Source: Zingiber officinale (taxonomy: Eukaryota; Streptophyta; Magnoliopsida; Zingiberales; Zingiberaceae). From it: 64,000 bases of DNA. The stretch spans positions 54,006,523 through 54,070,522 of the forward strand of contig NC_056004.1 of assembly GCF_018446385.1 (NCBI RefSeq), written 5' to 3'. This document shows, one piece after another, positions 46,601 to 56,032 of the stretch. A model generated the notes under the pieces. That model was given only the letters and a program-made list of their open reading frames with translations, had not been told where the DNA came from and ran no database searches. The translations under genes were made by a program, and so were the position numbers. How positions within the stretch are numbered: the first letter of the stretch is position 1; each line of letters starts with the position of its first letter.

Positions 46601-48266
46601 ATGTTAAATATTATAAAGATTCGTGCCTTTCAAATAGGATTAATGGTTCAATTCAAAGTTTAAGAAGAATTTAGATATAATTTTTCAAGATACATTTGAT
46701 TAAAAAAATGAGGGAGTTAAAAGGCTTATGTGTGATTAGGTGGGTGGTGGGCAAGAAAGGAAGGGCCTTGGAGGATGCATAGAAGTGAACCATTACATCA
46801 ATGCTCAGATGTGATTAAAAATAACAAAGCCTATTAAAAATGAGGGAGTTTAAATATGTTTTAGGGATTGACAAATTTGTATAAATGAGGTGAATTTGAA
46901 TAGGAACAACGAAGCTAAAGTAGTGAAATAAGTTATAAGCATATTAATGTTTATATCATATGATTAGTTCTATGTCAATCTAGAAACTAAGAATGGGAAG
47001 AAATATACTTAGATCACTCACGTTATATCATGTCACTCTTGCACGGAGTAATTCTTTAAACCTTTGTGAGGATCATTAAGCTTCTCATGCCTGAATTTGA
47101 TTTTTAGAAGCCAACTTTTACAGAGGCAAACAACACACTTCTTTTACTCCCATGCTTCATTCGTTCAACATATTTATTTAAATGAGTTAATAGGCGAAGT
47201 GAAGTCGCCAATCTTTTGAATCTTCAATTTTTTTTTCAGTGAAGTATGATTATAAGATTGCTAAGTATATGAAGTAATCTGAACTACTGAATTTAGGAAT
47301 CCTCTTGGCCAAAAAACTTTATTAATCCTGCAGCATTGTCTGATAACATTTACTCTGCAGGTTTTATTGTTGTCGGTGGTGAATATTCTATCTGTCATCT
47401 TTTTTTTTTTTTTACTTTCAAGTGATGTTTTTCTGTTTCTTTTTGTAAGATCTACACTAAATGTGGAAGGCGAGCCATGCCAGTCATGATGATGGGATCT
47501 GCTGCAGTTTTTGTAGATTGTGATGAGGCTTGGAAGTTGCTTCTTGTCACAAAAAGAGGTTTGCTGTATGTTTGGGATCTTTTTAACAGGACTTGCATTT
47601 TGCACGAGTCTTTAGCTTCTCTAGTTACAGCAAGGGAGGAGTCTTCAACAAAAGATGCCGGTATAATGATAAATTATATGATTGGAGTGTTTTTATATAA
47701 TGACAAATTATATGATTAGGAGTGTTTTTATTGCACCACATTATTGATAGGATTCTGATCCTCAACTAAACATTCTCTAGTAATGTTCTTGATAGAACTT
47801 TTCTTGATTTATCTCATGAATTAGGTACCATACGAGTTATTTCTGCAAGATTCTCCAGATCAGGGTCACCTCTGGTTGTTCTTGCCACCCGTCATGCCTT
47901 TCTGTTTGACATGAGCATGCTGTGCTGGCTAAGGATAGCTGATGATTGCTTTCCAGCTTCAAATTTTGCAAGTACCTTTAACTTGAGTTCTATTCAAAGC
48001 GGTGAACTGGGGAAGTTGCAGGTTGATGTTGGCAAATTCTTGGCAAGAAAGCCAAGCTGGACAAGGTATGCACTATGCACTTTTATCAGTGTTATAGTTT
48101 GTTCTATTTTCAACAACATAGGAAATCTTTGACATGCTTACAGGGTGACAGATGATGGGACACAGACACGAGCACATTTGGAGACACAGCTTGCTTCATC
48201 TCTTGCTCTCAAGTCCCCTAATGAATATCGCCAATGCCTTTTATCTTACGTTAGATTTCTTGCAAG
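25568..48266 (+). CDS. HIRA: HIRA histone chaperone, exons 1-8 (3' end beyond window)
   Basis: HIRA is the WD40 scaffold of the nuclear HIR complex, which deposits H3.3-H4 independently of replication together with ASF1, UBN and CABIN1. Joined exons: 25568-25675, 26365-26640, 26765-27016, 27127-27524, 27614-28673, 47450-47660, 47825-48065, 48144-48266; 2669 nt, 889 codons plus 2 nt, all in frame with GT-AG introns. The start ([20 protein letters not shown]) matches plant HIRA. A WD40 propeller covers about residues 10-375 (VRIW 37-40, IHIW 149-152, VIIW 191-194, ITVW 318-321). The B motif that binds ASF1 is at about 483-501 ([17 protein letters not shown]). The Hira domain starts near 690 ([20 protein letters not shown]). 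Plant HIRA is about 950-1050 residues, so the final ~100 are missing here. No stops or frameshifts: probably functional, despite introns of 18.8 and over 15.7 kb. Confidence 0.95.
26228..26296 (+). mobile_element. 69-bp 5'-truncated RTE LINE tail with 17-bp TSD
   Basis: It contains GATTCATACAGCCGACCCC, ACTTAGTGGGAAAAGGC and six TTG units, the 3' end shared with the RTE LINEs at 51106 and 45393. TACTTTCTACACCAACC is perfectly repeated at 26211-26227 and 26297-26313. The insertion lies in HIRA intron 1. It is an extremely short but textbook target-primed insertion, and the perfect duplication suggests it is recent. Confidence 0.95.
26365..26640 (+). CDS. HIRA: HIRA exon 2 (residues 37-128)
   Basis: It starts [12 protein letters not shown] after an acceptor AAG| and ends RGHTADV|GTAATT. 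It carries the acidic and Ser-rich loop typical after the first WD repeat and the conserved [13 protein letters not shown]. Intron 2 is 124 bp. Confidence 0.95.
26765..27016 (+). CDS. HIRA: HIRA exon 3 (residues 129-212)
   Basis: [20 protein letters not shown] through EGHWSKS; two WD repeats. The donor is TCG|GTGCGT and intron 3 is 110 bp. The open frame continuing past 27016 is read-through into the intron. Confidence 0.95.
27127..27524 (+). CDS. HIRA: HIRA exon 4 (residues 213-345)
   Basis: [20 protein letters not shown] through QSVVDLS; the last codon (W) is split TG|G across the 89-bp intron 4. It contains [18 protein letters not shown], the sixth propeller blade. Confidence 0.95.
27614..28673 (+). 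CDS. HIRA: HIRA exon 5 (residues 345-698)
   Basis: A long 1060-bp exon. It completes the propeller ([20 protein letters not shown]), then covers the low-complexity linker with the conserved [15 protein letters not shown] block and the B motif (about residues 483-501), and begins the Hira domain ([11 protein letters not shown]). The donor is CAG|GTACAC, opening an 18,776-bp intron. Confidence 0.95.
28674..29402. other. HIRA intron 5, 5' part, AT-rich
   Basis: No gene seen. From about 28980 to 29360 the sequence ('GTTCATTAATGTTCATGAATAG', 'AAGCTCGAC') looks like a diverged dispersed repeat, but I cannot assign it. Confidence 0.5.
29443..33664 (-). mobile_element. hAT DNA transposon, 4222 bp, decayed
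   Basis: The left end is CAAGGTTCTAAAATTCGC; the right end on the minus strand is TAGTGTTCGAAATCTCGCCC. Both fit hAT-type YARNG ends. The 8-bp duplication is TTTCTAGC (29435-29442) against TTCCTAGC (33665-33672), one mismatch. It contains a transposase gene on the minus strand, an AT-rich stretch (about 32280-32960), and a CpG-rich subterminal region at the right (33040-33640) with many CGCCGA and GCCTAGGCGG motifs. Such subterminal motifs are the usual transposase binding sites. It is inserted near the 3' end of the copia fossil. Confidence 0.88.
29997..32248 (-). pseudogene. hAT transposase pseudogene
   Basis: The start is probably ATG at 32248 ([17 protein letters not shown]). An N-terminal BED-type zinc finger region (IKCKLRGK ... 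YKIKEYIG) lacks the expected Cys/His pattern. After frame disruption around 31560-31930, the DUF659 block [16 protein letters not shown] (31361-31543) is followed by an in-frame TGA, and TGN stands where the family has the catalytic TDN. The long open part 30341-31315 (324 aa, [18 protein letters not shown] to CERNWSAFE) contains the hAT dimerisation region. A probable intron (30246-30345) separates it from the C-terminal exon ([20 protein letters not shown]). It could not encode an active enzyme. Confidence 0.85.
33673..34979 (-). mobile_element. RNase H part of the antisense copia fossil
   Basis: This is the part of the copia element at 29403-39140 between the hAT and the Au SINE. It carries RNase H and C-terminal polyprotein similarity on the minus strand ('CELLWLKI'-like and '[11 protein letters not shown]'). 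The remaining sequence to 34979 is diverged and not openly coding. Confidence 0.6.
34980..35148 (+). mobile_element. Au SINE with ~18-bp TSD
   Basis: It has box A (TTGGCGTAACGGTAAAGTTG), box B (GAGTTCGAATCCTGG) and the family tail 'GGGTAAGACTGCGTA ... CCCCGGGACCGCGCATGGCG ... GCATCGGGCTGCC' ending in T10, all hallmarks of the angiosperm Au SINE. TATATTTCACTGTATAGA (34962-34979) and TATATTTCACTGGATAGA (35149-35166) are the target duplications, with one mismatch. It is in HIRA sense orientation. Confidence 0.95.
35167..37887 (-). mobile_element. Diverged middle of the antisense copia fossil
   Basis: Coding similarity is weak except for the protease-like region near 37049-37255. A 48-bp direct repeat (GTATGGGCTCATTGCGAGTA at about 35677 and 35709) lies in it. 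An RTE LINE tail interrupts at 36213-36362. I see no host gene. Confidence 0.5.
36213..36362 (+). mobile_element. RTE LINE 3' tail fragment, ~150 bp
   Basis: 'GAAGAGGAAGATAAAAAAAA', 'AAAATTTATTTAAATATAAA', 'CATATAGCCGACCTCACCTA' and a short GTTGTTGTT end match the 3' ends of the LINEs at 42306 and 51106. It is severely 5'-truncated; the TSD was not resolved. Confidence 0.8.
37888..38526. mobile_element. Non-autonomous hAT element, 639 bp, perfect 8-bp TSD
   Basis: It starts CAGTATTGTAAATGG and ends (minus reading) TAGTGTTCTAAGTGG, imperfect hAT-like TIRs. GTTTGTCC is exactly duplicated at 37880-37887 and 38527-38534. The left half is AT-rich; the right half (38240-38515) is CpG-rich with repeated GACGCGTCGCCTGACGCG and TGTCTGAACG motifs. 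It has no transposase. Its composition parallels the 4.2-kb hAT nearby, but the termini differ enough that it is probably from another hAT subfamily. Confidence 0.88.
39141..42306 (+). mobile_element. RTE-clade LINE copy 1, near full length, dead
   Basis: The 5' region ('CATGGTCGGTCCAAGCCCG', about 39157) leads into an apurinic endonuclease domain (about 39530-39860: TWNIRS-like, [20 protein letters not shown]). Reverse transcriptase follows (about 40900-41760), with '[17 protein letters not shown]', '[20 protein letters not shown]' and the catalytic FADD (41537-41575), then the C-terminal '[13 protein letters not shown]' region (41841-42092). It ends with 'ATATAGCCGACCTCATCTAG' and GTTGTTG. 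Numerous stops and frameshifts break the single ORF. It is in HIRA sense orientation, inserted into the copia LTR remnant. The start is approximate because no TSD was resolved. Confidence 0.85.
42307..42648. other. Spacer between two LINEs, AT-rich, no gene
   Basis: 342 bp without recognisable coding sequence or repeat ends. It is intronic or a leftover of the copia LTR. Confidence 0.5.
42662..45393 (+). mobile_element. RTE-clade LINE copy 2, 2732 bp, with 13-bp TSD
   Basis: The start 'CCCCACCCATGCCGGTCCC' matches the 5' end of copy 1. The end is 'CATCTAGTGGGATACGGCTT' followed by TTGTTATTGTTATTG. Flanks TAGTGAAAAAGAA (42649-42661) and TAGTAAAAAAGAA (45394-45406) differ at one base. Endonuclease and RT similarity is present along the length ('FLIMDELT'-like near 44860, FADD near 44920), but there are many stops and frameshifts and a deletion near the RT C-terminus. 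It is more decayed than copy 1. Confidence 0.85.
45407..47449. other. HIRA intron 5, 3' part, apparently single-copy
   Basis: No element ends, no clear repeats and no convincing coding sequence. Short open frames at 45575-46011 and 47261-47605 have no recognisable domains. T16 precedes the exon 6 acceptor (47398-47413). Confidence 0.5.
47450..47660 (+). CDS. HIRA: HIRA exon 6 (residues 699-769)
   Basis: [20 protein letters not shown] through SSTKDA; part of the Hira domain. The acceptor is GTAAG| after a T-rich tract; the donor CCG|GTATAA splits a Gly codon. Confidence 0.95.
47825..48065 (+). CDS. HIRA: HIRA exon 7 (residues 769-849)
   Basis: [20 protein letters not shown] through LARKPSWT; Hira domain. 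The acceptor is TTAG| and the donor AAG|GTATGC; intron 7 is 78 bp. Confidence 0.95.
48144..48266 (+). CDS. HIRA: HIRA exon 8 (residues 850-889), last exon in window
   Basis: [20 protein letters not shown] through LSYVRFLA with a split Arg codon at AAG|GTCAGT. In plant HIRA this is followed by an EADE-like segment and about 100 more residues. I do not find them between 48267 and 64000, so intron 8 must be longer than 15.7 kb. Confidence 0.93.
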
Positions 48267-48388
48267 GTCAGTTTTAGTTTTTTCCTTTTAATATTAAGTT
48301 CTACTGAGGCTTTTGTTATTTATTGCTTTCTGTTTGCTACTGCTAGCTCCTCATGGTTCAAAGAACTTGTAAGTTTTTCTTTATTAAA
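48267..48388. other. HIRA intron 8, first 122 bp
   Basis: This is non-repetitive intron sequence between exon 8 and LINE copy 3. No gene is present. Confidence 0.6.
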
Positions 48389-49507
48389 CTTAAGCTGCAC
48401 TGGTAAAAATGAAGAAATTTTAAAAGAGTATGCATTAGCCAAGAAAGAGATCAAGAAAGTAGCGAGTGAATGAAATTTTCGAACGTTTATATCAATAATT
48501 TGATACAAAAGAAAAGGAAAGAGACACCTATTAGATAACCAAATTGAGAGAGAAGAAAATAAGGGGGTCTTACTTAACTAAGATGCATAAAGATTGAATT
48601 CAATATGGTACTAACGAAGGACGATCAAATAATGGGGCGATGGAACAACTATTTTCATCAAATTTTAATAAAGTTTAGATGACCAACTTAGCTTTAGGAA
48701 TTTTAAGTAAGTTAGAGGAGTATAGAAGCTTAAATTTATTATAGAAGTTTAATTTCAAAATAGACGTTAAATGGGATGCAAAATGGAGAATCAGTTAAAG
48801 TGAATGATATTCCAATAGAAGTATGGAGGTGCTTAGGGAGACAAATATTGAATGATTTACAAAGTTATTTAATTTGATATTTGAAAATAAAGGAAATATA
48901 TGCTCGGGTAAATACTGTAGTCCTCTGTATAAAAACAATATAAATTATAGGAGCATTGAGTCAATGAGCTATATCATAAAACTTTGAAAGCGCGATAGAA
49001 AAAGATTCAAGAAAGTAGATTAAGGTGATAAAAAATTAATCTAGATTCATACTTGAAAGATCGACGATAGAAGCTACTTCTTGACAAGTTGAAAGTATTG
49101 AAAAAAAGCAAGACTTATATATGATATTCAAGGACTTAGATATAATATGGAAGAAAAAAATTACATGGAAATTTTAATAAAAGAAAGATAATAATGTAGC
49201 GTATATTAAAACAATTAAGAATATATTAGGATGTAATGACAAGAGTGAAAACTCTAGGTAGATTAATCGAAACATTTCATATAAAGATAGAGCTATATAA
49301 GGATCAACTCTAAGTCCATATCTTTTTACATTGGACACACCAAGGCACGCTACTATGGTGCAATGTTGTTTGTAGATAATGTTTTGGTTGATGAGATGCG
49401 TGGAGTAAATGCTAAGCTTGAATCTTGACAGGAAGTATTGGAAGTAAGGTTTAGACTTAATATAGTAAAAATAGAATATATGAAATTTAAATTTAGTAGT
49501 ATTAAAT

Positions 49508-51106
49508 TAGGGTATTAGTAAACGATGGAGAAATAAAAGAGCGGTGGAAGCGGTATTTTCATCAACTTTTTAATGAAGGTTTAGGACCAACTTAATTTAG
49601 GTAATTTAAGTAGATCAAATGAGTATAGAAATTTTAATTTTTATTGTATAATTCAAACTTCAGAAGTAAAACAAACTTTAAATGAGATGCATAATGGAAA
49701 AGCCGTTGGACCAGATGATATTTCGATAGAGGTATGGAAGTGCTTAGGGAAACAAGGTATTGAATTACCTACAAAATTATTTAACATGATATTGAAAACG
49801 AAAAAAATGTCTGATTAATGGAGGATAAGTACTCTAGTTCCCTTATATAAGAACAAGGGAGATGTACAAAATTGTGCAAACTATAGGGGTATTAAACTAA
49901 TGAGTCATATTATGAAATTTTGGGAAAAAATAATAGAAAACAGATTAAGGAAGGAGACCGCAGTGATAGAAAATCAATTTGGGTTCATGCCTGGAAGGTC
50001 GACAATAGAAGCTATACATCTTCTTAGGCAATTAATTGAAAAATATCGGGAGTAAAAACAAGATCTACACATGATATTCATTGACTTAGAAAAATCTTAT
50101 GATAGAGTTCCACGAGAAATTATATGGAGAATTTTAGAAAAGAGAGGTGTTAGCGTAACATATATTGAACTAATTAAGGATATGTATGAGGATGTAACGA
50201 CCAGAGTAAAGACTTCAGGCGGAGTAACTGAAGCATTTCTAATAAAGATAGAGTTACATCAATGATCAGCTCTAAGTCCCTATCTTTTTACACTAATTAT
50301 GGACGAACTCACTGTGCACATTCAAGACATAGTACCGTGGTGCATGTTGTTTGCAGATGATATTATTTTGATAGATGAAACACGTGAAGGAATAAATGCT
50401 AAACTGGAGGGAAACACTAGAAGGGAAAAGTTTTAAGCTTAGTAGATTAAAGACAAAATATATGGAATTTAAGTTTAACAATATTAGAAGTAATGAAACA
50501 ATTGTAAAGATAGGAGAGGACGAGTTACCCGGAACCGAGAGATTTAAATATTTAGGATCATTTTTGCAAAACGATGGAGGGATTGAGAGAGATGTCTTAC
50601 ATAGAATACAAGTAGGATGGGTGAAATGGAGGGGAGCGTCGAGTGTTTTATGTGACTGTAAAGTATCTTTTAAACTTAAAGGTACCTACTATGTTATATG
50701 AAGTTGAATGTTAGGCTATGACTCGAGCACATGAGCAGAAAATGAGAGTTGCAAAGATGAGGATGTTAAGGTGGATGTGTGGACATACGAGGATGGACAA
50801 AATAAGAAATGAGAGCATTAGAGAGAGTCGGAGTTGCATCTATTGAGGAAAAACTTCGAGAGACACGTTTAAGATGGTACGGACATGTACTTAGACGACC
50901 AATAAATGTTCTAGTTAGGCGATGTGAAACTATGATAAACATGTATATCAAACGAGGCAGAGGAAGACTAAAAAAGACTTGGTTAACAACAATAAAACAA
51001 GATAAAATTTATTTAAATATAATAGGAGATAGAGCTCAATGGCGTAAAAGGATTCATACAGCCGACCCCACTTAGTGGGAAAAGGCTTGGTTGTTGTTGT
51101 TGGTGT
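49508..51106 (+). mobile_element. RTE-clade LINE copy 4, 1599 bp, nested in copy 3, 19-bp TSD
   Basis: It is 5'-truncated in RT ('GGGTATTAGTAAACGATGG') and ends 'CACTTAGTGGGAAAAGGCTT' GGTTGTTGTTGTTGGTG. TSDs AAATTTAGTAGTATTAAAT (49489-49507) and AAATTTAGTAGTATGAAAT (51107-51125) differ at one base. It carries RT with IDLEKSYDRVPREI, SGGVTEAFLIKIEL, a FADD catalytic motif near 50353 and the C-terminal [21 protein letters not shown] few stops and frameshifts interrupt it. It is the best preserved RTE copy here, clearly younger than its host. Confidence 0.93.
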
Positions 51107-51245
51107 AAATTTAGTAGTATGAAATATTGCAAAACAATTGTTTTGTAATTGAGCTTTAAGTATCTAGGATTTTTTTTTGCACAAAGATGGAGGGATTGGT
51201 AGAGATATTTTACATATAATACAAGTAGGACTATCCATGGTTGAA

Positions 51246-52200
51246 CTTAATGTTTAAAATTTTGAATTGCGTCAAGGTTTCTTTTTATGTTATGCCTTAC
51301 TAATACAATTTTGGTATTTTTTAAAATATAAATATATTAATTAAATTTTTTTTTAAAACTTGGTTTTTATAGACGCACTATTAATGTTAAATGTTCAAAT
51401 TTTAATATTCTCTCATGAAATATTTGGTGCTTATTGAGTAAAAGATAATTTACGATTAATTAAAATCCACTAAGTAGAATGTTTGCTTTAAGTATGTTTA
51501 AATTGGATTTAGTTTGGATTTATTTTGATTAGTTTAAAATTAAATTTATATATAAAATAATTTGATTTATATGATTAGAAATTATATTATATTTATTTTT
51601 TTCTAATAATATAATTCCTCCCTATTAAAGAGATTTTTTTTCTCTATTTACCTCGTGGATTGAATGAGGAGAAAAAAAATCATCCATCCTTTAAGAGTTT
51701 TTTTCCCCTCGTATGGACGGATGAAAGAGGAAAAAAACTATCCAAAATGATTTTAGGAGTTTTTTTTCTAATATCATGGACGGATGAATAAGAGAAAAAA
51801 TTAACTATCCATGAAGAGTTTAAGAGATTTTTTTCTACCCTTTGGATGAATGGAGGAAAAAGAATTAACATTGAAGGAAAAATTTTTTAACATGAAGAAT
51901 AGAAAAAAATCAGCAATAAAGGAGGAGAAAAATTAAGAGGGAAAGAGAGAAAGAAATAGGGAAAAGGAATAAAAAAATTAAAAATTAAAACATAGAAAAA
52001 ATAAAAATAAAAAACCCATTGTGTAGGTTGCAATAGCCTCCGTGGCTTCGTGGAGTTCGTTGTGAGATTGCCACTTCCTTTGCGGCCTGGCGGAGGTTAT
52101 CGTGAGTTCCTGACTCTGATTTTGACCCCATGTTGATGCCGATCGACAGACAAAATGGTAAGTTTCGTTTGTCTTGACTGACTCAACCCAATATCTTAAT
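51246..52200. mobile_element. Unidentified ~955-bp insertion in LINE copy 3
   Basis: Sequence homologous to RTE stops at about 51240 and resumes at 52201. CCATGGTTGAA (51235-51245) and CTATGGTTAAA (52201-52211) may be the target duplication (9 of 11). The insert has an AT-rich left part, a ~60-bp tandem repeat (about 51640-51870, 'GACGGATGAA' ... 'AAAACTATCCA') and a GC-richer right part ('TCCGTGGCTTCGTGGAGTTC'). No terminal inverted repeats or coding sequence were recognised. Confidence 0.5.
51640..51870 (+). repeat. ~60-bp tandem repeat in the unidentified insert
   Basis: Three to four units carry GGACGGATGAA(T)...GGAGAAAAAAA...CTATCCA and TTTAAGAGTTTTTTTC. Spacing varies between 55 and 65 bp. 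Confidence 0.6.
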
Positions 52201-52717
52201 CTATGGTTAAAATGGACAAGATAGTGAAGTTTTTTTTTTTACTGTAAGATACCCCTAAAGCTTAAAAGAAAGTAGATTTTACAAAATGATAGTTTGGTCC
52301 GCTATGTTATATAGAATTAAATGTTGGGTTATGAATTGATCACACAAGTAGAATATAAGAATCACAAAGATGCTAAGGTGGATATGCAAATATACGAGAA
52401 TGGACAAGAACCTTAGAGAAAAAGTTAGGATTGAGCCTATTGAATGACACGTTTAAGATGATATGAACATCTATTTAGACAACTAATAAATATCCTAATT
52501 AAGTGATGTGAGACCATGAGAACTACACATATTGATCGAGAAAGAGGGAGATTAAAAACGAATTAGTTAGCAACGATTAAATAAGATAAAATTCATTTAA
52601 ATATAGATGATGATATAATAGGAGATCAATGTCAATGACTTTAGAGGATTCATATAACCAACGCTACTTAATGGGTTAAGGTGTTATTGTTGTTGCTGTA
52701 AGCTTAACCCGCACTTG

Positions 52718-54403
52718 TTGAAGCATGTTATTAGAAGTCATATATATACAATGAGCATGTTATTGAAGCAATGCTTCTTGCATTTTGTATATGGATGATC
52801 CTAGGAGTCTTTTCATGATGCTTGTTTTTGTTGAATTTTTAGTTCACATTTTATTTATGGTCCGCGCTATTAATTATTTTTCACATGCAATTTTTTTTGT
52901 ATCACGACGACATGTACATGATTTGAAATCTCATATCATGTTGTGTGACATAGTTGAAGTTTAGTATTATGATAAATTACTAAATTCAATACTACTCGGC
53001 AGATATATATTTTCTTTGGTGTTATACCAATCATCTTGACAAGTTTTGTGTCATGCTAACATCATTTACATGCTATTACACTCATCAAGATAAATCAAAA
53101 TAATATTTATTATTTTTAATAGTATAGGCCTATGGGGACAACATAATCTGATAATTGGATCATTCCAATAGAACACAAAGTCCGAACTTAAGTATATAGT
53201 TTTTTTTTTTTCATTTCTTTCCTCTTCCCACGTTTAGTTTGCTACGGACACCATACTTCGACATGTCTTGATATTTTGAATTTTGATATGCACTACTCTT
53301 ATGAGTGCTTGTGTATTTTCCTTATGATGCAACTACTCAGACCGGTTGCTTAGTACAATCTGCGGTGGGGAAAAAATTGACAAATCCCACTCAACTTCGG
53401 AATCTGAGCCGAAGTGACTTCAAAATTGGGATTGTTTTTTCAGGTTTTGGTTTGGATTTTGAGTCCTAAATATTTTAAAGTTATGGTTTGCATAGTTTTT
53501 TTTTTTGATTTTTTAATGAATCAGACAATTCACTCCCGGCCTAAGCCCGACCTGTACTATATATATAATATCTGAAAACAACTTGAAATTTTTGAAAATT
53601 CAAAATCCGATCTGAATATATAAAATTATGTTGACTTTGTTTTTTGAAATTTTCCTTGTTTGACTTTTTTGGTAATTCCTTTTGTTTGAATAGCCAATAT
53701 CGTTGATAGAATTATTCATATCTTTACTTTTTGTCCCTGAAAATTCATTTGTATGTTACAACGTTCATAGGAATGTCTGAGTACACCCTTGCATTAGCTA
53801 TTTTATGTGATGACAATGCTTATTTAGCGAACTCTTTTCTACCATCCTGATGCAAACACAAGATAGATACATGTTTAAGTCAGCTGTTTCACTAGGTAGT
53901 ATGTTAACTGCAATCATTCCAGAGAGTAGTAAACATGAAAGTACAAAATTTAGTATTCTTGCTAGAATGAGTAGAATATTAAGATGAGGGTTTTTCACAG
54001 ACTTAACATAACTTGGTCTCGTAAACCATGCAAAATAGGCTAGGTGTGTTGTAGTCTTGTACATAATAAAAATAAAATTGTTTTAAAACCTAGTAGGAAT
54101 AAAATAAAGTTAAAATGTAGGCCCTAAAACATTTCATCTTTAAGCCAATTTGTTCCAAAATGTGTATGTTTTTATTTGTTTAATTCTTCAACATGAAATA
54201 TTTGATTCCAAATACATTAAAATGTAACCTTCAAGCAACTAGAGCATTTTCCATGTCATCATTTTCATCTTGCATCATTCTTTTATAATAGAAAAGGAAG
54301 CACTATGAGATATTATGAGGAAATTGTTTGCGTGTTACTTATGCCCTTGATGAGTGTGAAATTATAATGCATAGGTTGAGTATTTCCATTGAGATTAAAG
54401 GAG
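52718..54403. other. HIRA intron 8, no gene recognised
   Basis: Mostly AT-rich single-copy-looking sequence. A short region (53440-53640) has repeats of the 'GATTTTGAATTTTCAAAAAT' kind and a T10 run. The 88-codon minus-strand open frame 53798-54064 shows no domain I know and is probably chance. Confidence 0.5.
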
Positions 54404-54408
54404 CACAA

Positions 54409-54808
54409 TGTTATGGTCCGGAGTACAGGATCGAGTCATAGGTCGAGATCCGGATCCGTACTTAGTTATACAACACATAAGGAGGGAAGGAGGGGGAAAG
54501 ACTCGTCTTAGACAGAGTCTAAATTACTCAATTTTTCTTTTTCCCCTTTATTAATAATAACACTCCTTATATAAGGAGTCAAACATGACACGATTTAGGA
54601 AAGACAAACCCATAAAGGAAACAAGGAATCGAAAATAGAAAAGCTAATTAGACTATTATTTGTTTCTATTATAGCAGTAGTTAAATTAATTCATTATTTG
54701 TTTTCTACTAATTAGGTAATAGCTAATTTATTTCTACTATAATAGTAGCTAATTTGCTTCCAACTATAGCAGCATCCGACAAAGGCATCCACCTCGATGC
54801 CCACATCA
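54409..54808 (-). repeat. LTR (left) of the gag-only gypsy-type element
   Basis: Plus-strand ends are TGTTATGGTCC and CCCACATCA. It carries AATAATAACACTCCTTATAT (a probable TATA-region block) and several TAGTAGTTA-type repeats. It pairs with the split LTR at 55835-56032 and 63350-63547. Confidence 0.9.
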
Positions 54809-55834
54809 TCTCTCCCCTCTTGATGCTGAGCTTGTCTTCATACTTGAAAGTGGGGTATAACACCACTATGGAGGGAAATTTCCGAATCCATTTCCCCCTC
54901 TTCCTCACCTTCTCTGTTATCATCAGGTACTTCAATCCAAAATAGGCGCTTACACTTGTGACCCGTGGAGTAGGACTCATTACAGTTAAAATAGAGGCCC
55001 TTGGTTCTCCATTCTGCCATCGCGGCACGAGTCAGACGCTTGAAGAATGAAGTGGAGTCTCCTAGCTGATGCCCCTCGTTGTGTTGAGCTTGGTTGTGGT
55101 CCCACCCCAATTCGTGCGCAACAGCCCTCTCTTTGATGGAAGAACTGTTTCCGTTTTAATGCCTTGACCATATTCATTGAATGCCTAGGTTTTTAGGCTT
55201 ATGCAGTTCGATGTCGATACGGAGATCTTCGACTAGCCCTGCAGTGAACAAGTCAACTTCTTGTTGTGGTCGGAGGTTCGAGGTTCGAAGTTCAGGCGAG
55301 GTGGGATCGGAACTGCCGCTGGTAGTCTTCTATCGAGTCTGTCTACTCAGATTTGCTAGCTCTCCCAGAGGATTGTTGCTCATAGGCGGCCCATCGGATA
55401 TGACAATGGTTTGAATTACTTCCAAGTGAAAGACAACAAGACTAACCTTGTCGATTTTTGTGGTCCTTTGGTTGGCAAATAATTTTTCACACCTTTTAAT
55501 CTTGCCTAGTGGATCCCCTTCTCCATAATAGGTGGAGAACTCCATCTTTAAGTATCGCGGAATCAGGGTGCCGCTGATTGACGATTCAAGTATGATCTCC
55601 AAGGCTTTGGAAGGGCCACACTCCATGTTAGTAGGGCTGTTTGCGGTCGACACTGGTCGTCATCTTGTGTCTTGAATAGTATGGGATAATTTGGCCATCT
55701 GCTTCGCTAGTCCTCGTTGGCGGGAGGTGATCTGCCCCGTGAAAACTTGTTGTGCGAGGCCAATCTTTCTATGAAGGCATCGAGTTTGGATGTGATAGGA
55801 TTTGTGCCATCTATGATCGGCTCTGATACCAAAT

Positions 55835-56032
55835 TGTTATGGTCTTGAGTACAGAATTGAGTCACAGGTCGAGATCTGGATACATACTTGGTCATGCAAC
55901 ACGTAAGGGGGAAGGGAGGGGGAAAGACTCGTCCTAGACGGATCCCAAATTACTCAATTATTCTTTTCCCCCTTTATTAATAATAACACTCCTTATATAA
56001 AAAGTCAAACATGACACGATTCAGGAAAGACT
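55835..56032 (-). repeat. LTR (right) of the gypsy-type element, first half
   Basis: It begins TGTTATGGTCTTGAGTAC next to the primer-binding site and stops at 56032, where the copia-type element is inserted. The rest of this LTR is at 63350-63547. Confidence 0.9.

Larger units (their letters stand above)
48404..52702 (+). mobile_element. RTE-clade LINE copy 3, 5'-truncated, containing two insertions
   Basis: It starts within the RT N-terminal region ('GCATTAGCCAAGAAAGAGAT', matching copy 1 at about 40560) and ends 'TTATTGTTGTTGCTG'. Flanks CTTAAGCTGCACTGG (48389-48403) and CTTAACCCGCACTTG (52703-52717) match at 12 of 15. It is interrupted by LINE copy 4 (49508-51106) and by an unidentified insert (about 51246-52200); its C-terminal region resumes at about 52205-52640. 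It is heavily decayed. Own length without inserts is about 1.7 kb. Confidence 0.85.

Noticed and set aside
48267-48400. Read-through coding extension of HIRA exon 8
   Set aside because: A clear AAG|GTCAGT donor ends the exon, and the following frame does not resemble HIRA.
53798-54064. 88-codon minus-strand open frame in HIRA intron 8
   Set aside because: No recognisable domain, no nearby promoter, and length within chance expectation for AT-rich intron sequence.
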